Assembly (NCBI RefSeq): GCF_900102505.1
Contig: NZ_FMVT01000017.1
Location: 1-49,650, forward strand
Length of the DNA stretch: 49,650 nt
Source: Paracoccus tibetensis
GTDB taxonomy: Bacteria; Pseudomonadota; Alphaproteobacteria; Rhodobacterales; Rhodobacteraceae
Direction of reading: 5' to 3'
Shown: one piece after another, positions 7,979 to 15,673 of the stretch
Numbering within the stretch: position 1 is the first letter of the stretch
Layout of the letters: every line of letters starts with the position of its first letter
Position numbers and translations under genes: made by a program
The notes under the pieces: model-generated
The model's database searches: none
What the model saw: the letters and a program-made list of their open reading frames with translations, nothing else
What the model was told of the DNA's origin: nothing

Positions 7979-8926
7979 TTATGACCCCTCAAAGCCGAGT
8001 ACCACTCGGACCTTCTCGCCTCTGACGGGTTCGCGGCCGGTCAGGGTTTCGACCTTGACGCGCGGCTGGCCGTGCCGGGCAGGGTACAGCGCCCCGGGAG
8101 CGGGGAATGGCATGAGCGTCAGGGGGTTGCCATGGATGCACTTGTCTTGGGACGGAGACGGCAGGAAGACTTGGAGAACCTCGTTACCGTAGGCGAAGGT
8201 GAAGAACGCATAGGGGACGGTGTCGACGCCGGCTCGCCGGCGCATAAGCATGAGCACGATGAGATCGTTGCGCATTGGACCGGGGATGAAGGTGCGGATA
8301 ACCGGCAGTTCGGCAACGAAGTCGCGTGTGTGATCAGTGTCGCGAACCCAATTGAAGGTTTCGCAAAAATGCTGCGTCTCGACCTCGGGTATCAGGGTAA
8401 GGCCGATTTTGACGAGCCCCTTCAATGCCGCCACCGGGATATAGGGGTCGCGGTGCAGCTCAGAGCTAATCTGCTTCGCCTCTTCGTCAATCTCGAAGAA
8501 GGGATCGTCCTCATATTGCTTCAGCTGGAAGCCTTCGTTAGTGTACTCGACACGCCAACCTTTCCCTGTGGTAGGGCTTTTGATCGTCGGGACTCCATTC
8601 CGTCCCTTGATGCGCGATAAGGTGCGCATTGGCTTGGACCAGTTACCGAGATCGTTCTCGATGCCCTCGCCAAACAGGTGATTGCAGGTGTCGCATTCGT
8701 AGTTGCTGAACAGTCCCGTATTGCCGAACGCAGCCGGTAATGCGTGCGCCTCGTCCCTGAAACTGACTGCTGGCTCGTTATTGCCGCAGAAACGGCAATG
8801 CCTTGGCCGCTCTGAGTTGCCAAGCATGAGCTTCATGCCAGGCTGAAGGAAGATCGGTTCAGCGCCCACATAGTGCTTATCATAAAAGTCAGCTGCAGCA
8901 AGGGTAGCAGCAGGAAGGTTGGTCAT
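7979..8926 (-). CDS. HNH-type zinc-finger endonuclease-like protein
   Basis: A 315-residue protein with a short N-terminal region, then CRFCGN (about 44-49), EAHALPAAFGN (about 58-68) and CDTCNHLFGEGIE (about 78-90). The two CxxC pairs frame an HALP motif as in the HNH_5 family, where His contacts the metal and the cysteines bind structural zinc. The remaining 220 residues match nothing I know. GGAGG lies 9-13 bp before ATG 8926, inside the end of the upstream gene, and the two genes are 13 bp apart. The position next to a type III restriction system suggests a nuclease role in defence; this is inference. Confidence 0.65.
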   Translation of the reverse strand: MTNLPAATLAAADFYDKHYVGAEPIFLQPGMKLMLGNSERPRHCRFCGNNEPAVSFRDEAHALPAAFGNTGLFSNYECDTCNHLFGEGIENDLGNWSKPMRTLSRIKGRNGVPTIKSPTTGKGWRVEYTNEGFQLKQYEDDPFFEIDEEAKQISSELHRDPYIPVAALKGLVKIGLTLIPEVETQHFCETFNWVRDTDHTRDFVAELPVIRTFIPGPMRNDLIVLMLMRRRAGVDTVPYAFFTFAYGNEVLQVFLPSPSQDKCIHGNPLTLMPFPAPGALYPARHGQPRVKVETLTGREPVRGEKVRVVLGFEGS

Positions 8927-8939
8927 CGGTGGGCCTCCA

Positions 8940-9494
8940 TCAAGCGCGCCGCAGCACTCGTTCGACGCGCACCCGCCGAAAACCCTGCGTGTAGATCTGC
9001 TGCCGGAGCTGTTTGATATCGTCTACGCCAAATGCCACTGCAGCCTTCAGCGGGCTGGCAAAGGTGGCGTAATAGCTCCACCGCGCGTCGTCCGGCAACT
9101 GCGGGTTTTGCCGCCTGTCGGTAATAACGACGTCCCGCGGATCACTGGTATTTCTGAAAGCGTAGAAGGTTATCCAGTCGACTCGGCGATAGCGCGCGGC
9201 TTTGCTGAACGGGACGGACTGTATCTTTACGTCGCTTTGGTCAAGCACCCAGCCACGCTGCTCAAGGATCTGTCGGACCATGTGACCGATCATCTGCTTC
9301 ACACGATCAGCAAGAACATTTTCTCGAAACTTGGCAAGAAGTTGTTCCTCCAGTCCCTCGACGGCGGGTTTTCGCAACTCTGACGCTGTTTCAAGCCGGG
9401 CAATGTTTTCCGGTTGCCCCAGGAACGCCCAGATCTGCTGACCGATATCAGTCGCGTAAAGCGAAGCAAATTTTTCGGGGCTATAGGTCAACAT
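8940..9494 (-). CDS. Hypothetical protein upstream of HNH gene
   Basis: A 184-residue soluble protein with no signal peptide or membrane segment, not recognised. It has a helical N-terminal half (GLEEQLLAKFRENVLADRVKQM) followed by a basic, aromatic-rich segment containing SKAARYRRVDWITFYAFRN and a C-terminal FRRVRVERVLRR. AGGAG precedes ATG 9494 at good spacing, and it is the first gene of an operon with the HNH-type gene. The conserved-looking pairing suggests a partner or immunity/targeting subunit, without direct evidence. An IS5-family element sits about 180 bp upstream of its start and could affect its promoter. Confidence 0.55.
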   Translation of the reverse strand: MLTYSPEKFASLYATDIGQQIWAFLGQPENIARLETASELRKPAVEGLEEQLLAKFRENVLADRVKQMIGHMVRQILEQRGWVLDQSDVKIQSVPFSKAARYRRVDWITFYAFRNTSDPRDVVITDRRQNPQLPDDARWSYYATFASPLKAAVAFGVDDIKQLRQQIYTQGFRRVRVERVLRRA

Positions 9495-9680
9495 GATCTA
9501 CTCCTATACCGGGCAAATATGCCCGGCCAAAAGCGCCTGTCAATGGCGTGTAGCAGCGAGCATCCGTTCGCCTTCATGGGGGATACGATCAGATCCTGTT
9601 AACTCGTGTTACCGGCCAGCGGATTGTCATTCATGCAGCTTGTGACATAATTTATATTACAGCTCCTTTAGGGTCAGGAT

Positions 9681-10070
9681 TCATAACCAATAGATGACTG
9701 TTGCTGCTAGGGCGATGGCCGAGAGGAAGATCTTCGGACATCTGTCGTATCGAGTTGCCACGCGCCTCCAGTCCTTGAGCCTGCCGAACATGATCTCGAT
9801 GCGACTTCGCCGCTTGTAGCGTCGCTTGTCATACTTGACCGGCGCCTTGCGTTGCTTCCGACCGGGGATGCAAGCGCGTATCCCTTTGTCCTGCAACGCG
9901 TCTCTCAACCAGTCAGCATCATAACCGCGATCGCCAAGCAGCCATTTGACGCTTGGCAGGCCGCTCAGCAGCGCCCGTGCGCCGATATAGTCGCTCACCT
10001 GTCCGGCGGTGATGAACAGGTCGAGCGGTCGTCCCTGGCTGTCGCAAATGGCGTGCAGCTTGGTATTCAT
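9681..10070 (-). CDS. IS427-group transposase, second frame (OrfB)
   Basis: The frame holds KGGMNTKLHAI, WLLGDRGYDADWLR with the second catalytic Asp, and KRRSRIEIMFGRLKDWRR with the catalytic Glu. It is translated by frameshifting from OrfA rather than from its own start. The stop codon TGA touches the left inverted repeat, as is usual in this group. All three catalytic residues are present, so the element may still be active. Confidence 0.88.
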   Translation of the reverse strand: MNTKLHAICDSQGRPLDLFITAGQVSDYIGARALLSGLPSVKWLLGDRGYDADWLRDALQDKGIRACIPGRKQRKAPVKYDKRRYKRRSRIEIMFGRLKDWRRVATRYDRCPKIFLSAIALAATVIYWL

Positions 10071-10090
10071 GCCGCCCTTGGTGCGGCCGA

Positions 10091-10438
10091 TCAGGCGTCC
10101 ACGCCCCCCTTTTTAACGGCCATACTGGTCGCTGTTCGATGTGCCTTCAGGTATGTGGCGTCGATCATCACGGTCTTCTCCTCGCCGTGGCTCGCAGCGA
10201 GACCAGCCATCATCCGGGCGAAAATGCCCTTCCCACTCCAACGCCTCCAACGGCTGTAAAGCGTCTTGTGAGGCCCGTAGACGGTAGGTGCGTCACACCA
10301 GCGAAAGCCATTGCGGATGATGAATATAATCCCGCTGAGAACTCGCCTGTCATCAACGCGTGGCTTGCCGTGCGACTTTGGAAAAAATGGGGCCATGCGT
10401 GCCATCTGCGCGTCGGTCAGCCAGAAAAGGTCGCTCAT
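10091..10438 (-). CDS. IS427-group transposase, first frame (OrfA)
   Basis: 115 residues starting MSDLFWLTDAQMARMAPFFP, the typical DUF4096-type start of IS5/IS427 transposases. VMIDATYLKAHRTA carries the first DDE aspartate. The frame stops just after A5G6 on the coding strand (plus positions 10104-10115, C6T5), a classical slippery run that would shift ribosomes into the OrfB frame to make the full transposase. Confidence 0.88.
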   Translation of the reverse strand: MSDLFWLTDAQMARMAPFFPKSHGKPRVDDRRVLSGIIFIIRNGFRWCDAPTVYGPHKTLYSRWRRWSGKGIFARMMAGLAASHGEEKTVMIDATYLKAHRTATSMAVKKGGVDA

Positions 10439-10500
10439 GTCACCGCTCCGTTTCCGGACCGTGAATCACGCAGCGCAACGGAAATCAATGCATCCTGACC

Positions 10501-11040
10501 TAGGACGTTGTCACTGACGATACAGGCAGGCTTGCCGTAGACCCTGACCAGCGCATCCAGCTCGCGCGCGACCCTTGCGCCCGAGATACTGGTGTCGGCG
10601 ATCAGGCACAGGTTTTCTCGGCAGCAATCGTCGATCACCGCAAGGATGCGGAACTTGCGGGACGCCCCGAACGTGTCCGCCACGAAGTCCAGCGACCAGC
10701 GCTGGTTTGGCATCAGGGCCAAGGGCATCGGCGTGCGTGGGCGTCGGGCCCGCTTGCGGCCGCGTCGCCGCCGGACCGACAGCCCTTCCTCGCGATCGAG
10801 CCGATACAGCTTCTTCGGGTTCATCAGCATGCCCCTGCGCTCCAGCAGCAGACCGATCCGCCGATAGCCGAACCGGCGGCGCAGCGCCGCGACCTCCTGC
10901 ATGGCCTTGCGGATCTCCAGGTTGTCGGGTGGGCGCTCGCGCCGCACCGTCTTCGGATCGACACCGACCAGAACGCAGGCCCGGCGTTGCGAGATGTCAT
11001 GACCCCGCACCGCCTTGACCACTGCGCCCCGCCGCGCATT
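10501..11040 (-). pseudogene. IS3-family transposase OrfB, 3' truncated
   Basis: The frame contains VKAVRGHDISQRRAC, the HTH_21 region RRRFGYRRIGLLLERRG, and the start of the rve integrase core: RWSLDFVADTF with the first Asp and ACIVSDN with the second Asp. It breaks within the SDN(G) motif at the IS427 boundary, so the catalytic Glu is gone and the enzyme cannot work. The ORF continues a further 22 codons through IS427 sequence to a stop at 10435. Confidence 0.88.
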
Positions 11041-11048
11041 CAGTGTCG

Positions 11049-11312
11049 TCAGGGCTTTCCCAGGAGATCCTTCAGCACGACGTTGTCGAGCATCGCATCC
11101 GCCAGCAGACGCTTGAGCTTGCCGTTCTCGTCCTCGAGCGCCCTCAACCTCTGCGCGTCGGACACATCCATGCCGCCATACTTGGCTTTCAGCTTGTAGA
11201 ACGTGGCCGGGCTGAGACCGTGACGGCGACAGACCTCCGCCGTCGCCATCCCGGCTTCCTGCTCCTTGATCATCCCGATGATCTGCGCCTTGGTGAAGCG
11301 GCTTTTCCTCAT
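11049..11312 (-). CDS. IS3-family transposase OrfA
   Basis: An 87-residue helix-turn-helix protein starting MRKSRFTKAQIIGMIKEQEAG, with ATAEVCRRHGLSPATFYKLK as the DNA-binding motif and a leucine-zipper-like tail LRALEDENGKLKRLLAD. ATG 11312 follows GAAGGAG. An in-frame upstream start at 11339 is unlikely. It normally gives OrfAB by -1 frameshifting. Confidence 0.9.
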   Translation of the reverse strand: MRKSRFTKAQIIGMIKEQEAGMATAEVCRRHGLSPATFYKLKAKYGGMDVSDAQRLRALEDENGKLKRLLADAMLDNVVLKDLLGKP

Positions 11313-11379
11313 GTCGTCTGCTCCTTCGTGATGAAGCAAACTCTACATTAAACCGAAGGACGTTCCGGGGGGCAGGTCA

Positions 11380-11798
11380 GTCTCGGTCGCTTGCGATACC
11401 ATGCAACGGCGAGTCCTGACTTCATGCAGCGGCATTTTCCGGATGACGTGACACTTCAGGCCCTGGCCGAAGCTCCCGCGCTGAGGTTCAACTCGAAGGA
11501 CAACCTCCAGCAGGCATGGGTGAGGCAAGTCTTCGGCCAGTCCGCCACTCTCCCCAGCCACTCCTTGCCATCCACTCAAGGCTTCGTGGATGCTTGCCGT
11601 GCCGGTCTTGGCTGGGGCCTGAACCCGGCCATGCTCGTGGCGGATCATCTTGCGTCGGGCGCGCTGGTCGAACTCGTGCCAAGGGCCACTTTCGACGTGC
11701 CGCTGTTCTGGCAGATCAGCCGTCTGGTTGTAGATCGGCTACAGGGTCTGACGCAAGCCGTTCTCGCAGCAGCCGAAGGTAAGCTGGAGCGACCATAA
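11380..11798 (+). pseudogene. ArgP/IciA-type LysR regulator, C-terminal remnant
   Basis: About 138 codons of a LysR substrate-binding domain: RYHATASPDFMQRHFP, EAPALRFNSKDNLQQ, TQGFVDACRAGLGWGLNPAM and DVPLFWQISRL are signatures of the ArgP (lysine/arginine exporter regulator) subfamily. The DNA-binding half was removed by the IS3 insertion ending at 11379. No LysE/ArgO exporter is present in the window. The fragment is not expected to be functional. Confidence 0.78.
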
Positions 11799-12020
11799 GA
11801 TGCCTCCATAGCCCGAGCACGTGCGGGCGGTCGTGGCTTGCTATGGGCGGAGGATTGCAGTTATCAACTGGTCCCTTTTGCAACTTGGCGATGTGCAAAG
11901 CTGAAGAAGGTCGGGCAACGCCGACTTTAGAGATTGCTTGTGGACGTCGCCGCACGCGAGCCGGACAGCAGAGGAACTTTGTCTGACGCTGCCTGTTTTC
12001 CTGCCAGCGGGAGGAACAGG

Positions 12021-12443
12021 ATGGCGGACGAGTTCAGTGACAACCATATTTCTCTGATCGCCGAGCAGCTGCACGTCGACAAGGAGAGCCGCATTACCGG
12101 GCGCGTCCAAGTCACGACGCAGACCGAGACCGTCGACACCATCATTCCCATCGAGCTGAACAGCACCGAGGTTGACGTCGTTCGGGTTCCGGTGGATCGC
12201 AAGATCGACGCCGTTCCGGACATCGCTGTCGAGGGCGACCTGACTATCATTCCTGTGGTGGAGGAGCGCGTCGTGATAACGCGCGAGCTCTATCTGCGTG
12301 AAGAGCTCCATATAAGGCGCGTTCAGCACCAGGAGAAGACTGAGATCCCCGTCAGCACCCGGCGCCAGGTGGCGCATGTCGAGCGCGTACCGGCGACGGA
12401 TCAACCTAATCCCTCAACAAAGGAAGATCATGATGACCTATGA
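12021..12443 (+). CDS. DUF2382 (YsnF/AvaK-type) stress protein
   Basis: A 140-residue protein. ISLIAEQLHVDKESRITGRVQV and VEERVVITRELYLREELHI are the strand-rich repeats typical of DUF2382, named after B. subtilis YsnF and the Anabaena AvaK protein. Members are stress- or desiccation-linked and of unknown biochemistry. ATG 12021 follows GGGAGGAAC. It overlaps the start of the next DUF2382 gene by 14 bp, so the pair forms an operon. Confidence 0.75.
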   Translation: MADEFSDNHISLIAEQLHVDKESRITGRVQVTTQTETVDTIIPIELNSTEVDVVRVPVDRKIDAVPDIAVEGDLTIIPVVEERVVITRELYLREELHIRRVQHQEKTEIPVSTRRQVAHVERVPATDQPNPSTKEDHDDL

Positions 12444-13305
12444 TAGCAATACCCCGTCTATGGGCTCGTCCAGCTCGGTCTCGGCCATGTTCGACAGCCG
12501 GCACGAAGCGCAGCGCGCTGTCGACCGCCTGCAAGATGCCGGCTTCTCCAGCTCGCAGATCCGCATGGTTGAAGGCTCGGAAGCCGGCACCACCGGCCGC
12601 ACCGCTGAGAGCGACAAGGGCTTCTGGGACAGCCTAGGCGATTTCTTCTTCCCCGACGAAGACCGTTACACCTATGCCGAGGGCCTGTCGCGCGGGAGCT
12701 GCCTTGTCACTGTTACCGGCCTTGCATCGGCCGACTATGACCTGGCCATGGACATCCTTGACGACGAAGGCACGATCGACCTGAACGAGCGCGAGCAGAG
12801 CTGGCGGTCGGAAGGCTGGGGTGGTTACGAGAGCAGCCCTTACGCCTCGGGTGCCGGCGGCTCGGGCAACCATGCATCGGCCGGGGGCAGCTACACAGAC
12901 CGCAGCAGCGTCCTGACGGAAGGCGCCCAAAGCTCGGACGAGAGTATCCCGGTGGTTGAGGAGCGCCTGCGCATCGGCAAGCGCGACACCAGCCACGGCC
13001 GTGTCCGCATTCGGGCCTACACCGTTGAAGAGCCGGTGAGCGAAACGGTTGAGCTGCGCGACGAACGCGTTGAGCTTGAGCGCCGTGTCGTCGACCGCCC
13101 GGTTACTGGGGCGGATGCTTTCCAGGACCGCACCATTGAGGCTGAGGAGCATCGCGAGGAAGCCGTTGTCTCGAAAGAGGCGCGTGTTGTCGAGGAAATA
13201 GCCCTGCGGAAGGTCAGCGACACTCATCAGGAGACCGTAACCGACACAGTCAAGCATACTGAGGTCGAGATCGAAGACGACCGGACTGATCCTACAAGCC
13301 GCTGA
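12430..13305 (+). CDS. Stress protein, YflT-like N-terminus plus DUF2382
   Basis: A 291-residue protein. VSAMFDSRHEAQRAVDRLQDAGFSSSQIRMV matches the general-stress YflT/17M-like ferredoxin-fold domain. A Gly/Ser-rich linker (about 140-180) follows, then a DUF2382 domain with VVEERLRIGKRDTSHGRVRI and EEHREEAVVSKEARVVEEI. Tandem ATGs at 12430/12433 follow AAAGGAAG; the upstream in-frame start at 12376 lies inside the previous gene. A strong terminator follows, closing the operon. The domain pairing is typical of soil and desiccation-exposed bacteria. Confidence 0.78.
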   Translation: MMTYDSNTPSMGSSSSVSAMFDSRHEAQRAVDRLQDAGFSSSQIRMVEGSEAGTTGRTAESDKGFWDSLGDFFFPDEDRYTYAEGLSRGSCLVTVTGLASADYDLAMDILDDEGTIDLNEREQSWRSEGWGGYESSPYASGAGGSGNHASAGGSYTDRSSVLTEGAQSSDESIPVVEERLRIGKRDTSHGRVRIRAYTVEEPVSETVELRDERVELERRVVDRPVTGADAFQDRTIEAEEHREEAVVSKEARVVEEIALRKVSDTHQETVTDTVKHTEVEIEDDRTDPTSR

Positions 13306-13316
13306 AGCTGCCACTG

Positions 13317-13346
13317 GGCCTGAGCCCGTTTTGTCGGGCTCAGGCC
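13317..13346 (+). terminator. Hairpin terminator after the DUF2382 operon
   Basis: GGCCTGAGCCCG (13317-13328) and CGGGCTCAGGCC (13335-13346) are a perfect 12-bp stem with a 6-base loop, 11 bp after the stop codon. The following sequence is only mildly T-rich. Confidence 0.8.
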
Positions 13347-13473
13347 ATCTTCCTTTGAGATGGATTATACATCAGCCACCTGCTTCGGAAAATTGTCACG
13401 GCAGTTGTTTTTCAACTACGGCGATATGCTATAACTGCTTCGTCGCGCCATGACGCGCTTTATGTGAACCTGA

Positions 13474-14085
13474 ATGCTGTCTCGAAGCGAAATCAACGGC
13501 CGCCTTCACCAGCTCGGTAAGCTCGCCAGTGCAGGTTACTACATCGGTTTGCACATCCGACTGGCTGCTCCCCTGCTGCAATTTCAGACATACTCAGAGA
13601 AGTGGTCAACGCACTATCTCAAGAGCGGCTATACGCTTCGTGACCCTACCATTGCTTGGGGGTTTTCCACGACCGGCGCATGTCGCTGGTCCGAGCTTCC
13701 TGTACCTGACCCGTTCAATATCTTGAAGGATGCGGCTGCACACGGCCTGTGCTTCGGCTTGACCGTCTCGCACGGACCCCTGACATCCAGATCGATCACC
13801 AGCTTCGCCAGAGTGGATCGTGAATTCACTGACCAGGAAATCGTCCAGATCCCCGGTCTGGTACAGCAACTCCATGACCTGACCGAACCTCCTGCATCTT
13901 TGACGCGTGCGCAACAGGAGGCCCTTCGCTGTGTTGCTCGCGGTGATCGCCATGCAGCTGCTGCAGCGGCCCTAGGCATCACCGAAAGTGCGTTCAAGGC
14001 ACGTCTAATCAGTGTTCGGATACGCCTCGGCGCGCGTACGACCGCCGAAGCGCTGCAGCGGGCACAGGAGTATCGCCTGATTTGA
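13474..14085 (+). CDS. LuxR-family regulator with autoinducer-binding domain
   Basis: A 203-residue protein. The N-terminal domain shows the acyl-homoserine-lactone receptor pattern: KWSTHYLKSGYTLRDPTIAW keeps the Trp, Tyr and Asp-Pro positions, and GLCFGLTVSHGP follows. The C-terminal LuxR helix-turn-helix is weakly conserved (LTRAQQEALRCVARGDRH, ALGITESAFKARL). No luxI synthase is in the window, so it would be an orphan receptor responding to signals from elsewhere. It stands alone, 130 bp after the terminator, and is convergent with the response regulator gene. Confidence 0.8.
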   Translation: MLSRSEINGRLHQLGKLASAGYYIGLHIRLAAPLLQFQTYSEKWSTHYLKSGYTLRDPTIAWGFSTTGACRWSELPVPDPFNILKDAAAHGLCFGLTVSHGPLTSRSITSFARVDREFTDQEIVQIPGLVQQLHDLTEPPASLTRAQQEALRCVARGDRHAAAAAALGITESAFKARLISVRIRLGARTTAEALQRAQEYRLI

Positions 14086-14120
14086 GGATGCGGAGCTAGG
14101 CGGGTTCGACAGCAGAACAG

Positions 14121-14486
14121 CTACCTTCCGGTGAAAAGCTGCTTTGCCACCTGTCTAAAATCGATTGGCTTACGAAACAGCGGGATATGGGCATACCTGC
14201 TGGGGATCCCTTCTCGGCTCTCGCTGCTGGCAAAGACAACCGGGACACCGGCATGTTCAAGAGGCTCAATCAGCGGGTAAGCCATTTCCTTTCCCAGCCT
14301 TATGTCGAGAACAGACCCGTCTAGGTCGGAGTTCTCCTGAAGCGCATCGTGAGCGGCGGCCAACGACATCGCCGGGCCGATCACTACTCCACCGCAAGCT
14401 TCAATCTGTGCGCAGATGTCCCACGCCAGCAATGCTTCGTCTTCAACAACGAAAATGCGCCGCCCCGCAAGGTTGAGTGTGCTCAC
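14121..14486 (-). CDS. Single-domain response regulator
   Basis: 121 residues. RIFVVEDEALLAWD carries the acidic pocket, SVLDIRLGKEMA the phospho-acceptor Asp, VVFASSES the Thr/Ser switch and LFRKPI the conserved Lys. There is no output domain, as in CheY-like or general-stress phosphorelay intermediates of alphaproteobacteria. GTG 14486 follows AGGAG; the open frame continues upstream to 14786 but there it overlaps the opposing kinase sequence and is not coding. It is divergent from the decayed GAF kinase and near a HisKA_2 kinase, a likely partner. Confidence 0.82.
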   Translation of the reverse strand: MSTLNLAGRRIFVVEDEALLAWDICAQIEACGGVVIGPAMSLAAAHDALQENSDLDGSVLDIRLGKEMAYPLIEPLEHAGVPVVFASSESREGIPSRYAHIPLFRKPIDFRQVAKQLFTGR

Positions 14487-14526
14487 GTGCTGCTCCTGGT
14501 GAGGCCTTCTGCAGCTGAACCAAGAG

Positions 14527-15340
14527 GCAAAGAGCTTTGTTCCCTCGCTTGCCGGACGGTTGACGATCTCAACTTCGGCATCCGGGAAGGCGATGAGATT
14601 GAGATCAACTCGACATTCTGTCGAGCCGTACGCCAGACCTCGGAGATGATCATCTTCAGCGATGCCGCTGCGGAAGCAGCGTATCGAGATCATCCTGTTG
14701 CAGCTGCATTCGGCATTGTCAGCTACGCCTCGGTCCCGATATTTCGTGGCGACGGCAGCTTTTTCGGGACGCTCCTGTTGCAGCACTTACGGCGGGGGTG
14801 CGGCAACTGGAAAAGGAGCCCTTGTCAGACCGAGCCCGACAGCTCCCCCGCCTCATGCAGTCATCGCTGCACCGGATGCACGAGCTGATCGAGAACATCA
14901 TGCTTCACGCAAAGTCTCGCCTCGGGGGCGGGATCAGCATCTTGGCTCAGCCTGATGCCCCGCTGGTCAGCGCAATCACGCAGGTTGTGGATGAAATCCG
15001 CTTTGTCTCAGCAGATCACGACATCATGGTCGAGCTCGACGTCAACCGTCCGGTCACTTGTGATCCCGCGCGTCTTGCTCAGGCTGTCTCGAACCTGGTG
15101 ACCAACGCCATCAAACACGGCGCTCCTCGGACCCCTGTCGTTGTGCGGTGATGGTCCGGCAGCAACGAGATTGTCATCGAGGTGATCAACCAGGGCAACG
15201 CCATAGCAGAGGATGCACAGCAAGAGCTGTTTCAACCCAGTTCTCGCGGACCTGCACCTGCCGCTTTGGCGGCAATGTTGAGCACGCACGTTCGGAGCGC
15301 CGATCTTTGGCACCAACCCACGATGCCAATCCTCTCATTG
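14527..15340 (+). pseudogene. GAF-domain sensor histidine kinase, decayed
   Basis: One frame gives a GAF domain tail (INSTFCRAVRQTSEMIIFSD, GIVSYASVPIFRGDGSFFGTLLL). Another frame gives VRQLEKEPLSDRARQLPRLM and HELIENIMLHAKSRLGGGI (HisKA) plus LAQAVSNLVTNAIKHGAP (N-box). A TGA at 15149 is followed in the same frame by EIVIEVINQGNAI, the next ATPase segment. The phospho-acceptor His region between GAF and HisKA is missing and the Gly boxes are absent. So at least one frameshift, one nonsense change and a deletion have destroyed the gene. Confidence 0.75.
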
Positions 15341-15673
15341 AGCTTCTGTGACTACCGCGTTCGATGTCGCTTTCGACGCAGTCATCTAACGCCCGATGGG
15401 TCGTCAAGCTGAAGATCGGCGGGGTGGTCAAACGACATCAGCCTGTTCTTGCATGGCGGCGGCACCTGCGCCGGGCACTCAGCTTTGCATCTCTCGGTGC
15501 GCGCGGGCGCGCGGGTCTTTCACTTGCACGTTTCAAGGACATCTGCCAAAGAGCCTGCGGCTGATGACTGGCATCATTGTCTCGCGAGGCGTCAGGACCC
15601 ACGAGGTTCATGGGCAGAGGATGGCACGGCGCCAAGTTGTTCAACTGGCTCGGTCTTATTCTAGGACAGCATC
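15341..15673. other. Non-coding stretch, no recognisable feature
   Basis: Short open frames here show no family signature. The segment probably contains further kinase debris and the promoter of the following HisKA_2 kinase. Confidence 0.5.

Larger units (their letters stand above)
9672..10500 (-). mobile_element. IS5-family (IS427-group) insertion sequence, apparently complete
   Basis: The 829-bp element has ends GGTCAGGATTCAT (left) and GGTCAGGATGCAT (right, inverted), 12 of 13 identical. TAG occurs on both outer flanks (9669-9671 and 10501-10503), consistent with a short target duplication. It encodes two overlapping reading frames joined by a slippery run, the IS427 arrangement. It has landed in the orfB of an IS3-family element whose distal part is not found on the other side, so a deletion accompanied or followed the insertion. 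Confidence 0.8.
10501..11379 (-). mobile_element. IS3-family element, truncated by IS427-group insertion
   Basis: The minus strand starts at 11379 with TGACCTGCCCCCCGGAACG, an IS3-type terminal repeat, followed by orfA and the first two thirds of orfB. The rest of orfB and the other end are missing at the IS427 junction (10500). The element inserted into an argP-like gene, whose C-terminal codons begin right after 11379. Confidence 0.82.

Noticed and set aside
14487..14786. N-terminal extension of the response regulator
   Set aside because: Overlaps GAF-kinase sequence on the other strand; GTG 14486 has the ribosome-binding site and the receiver domain begins there.
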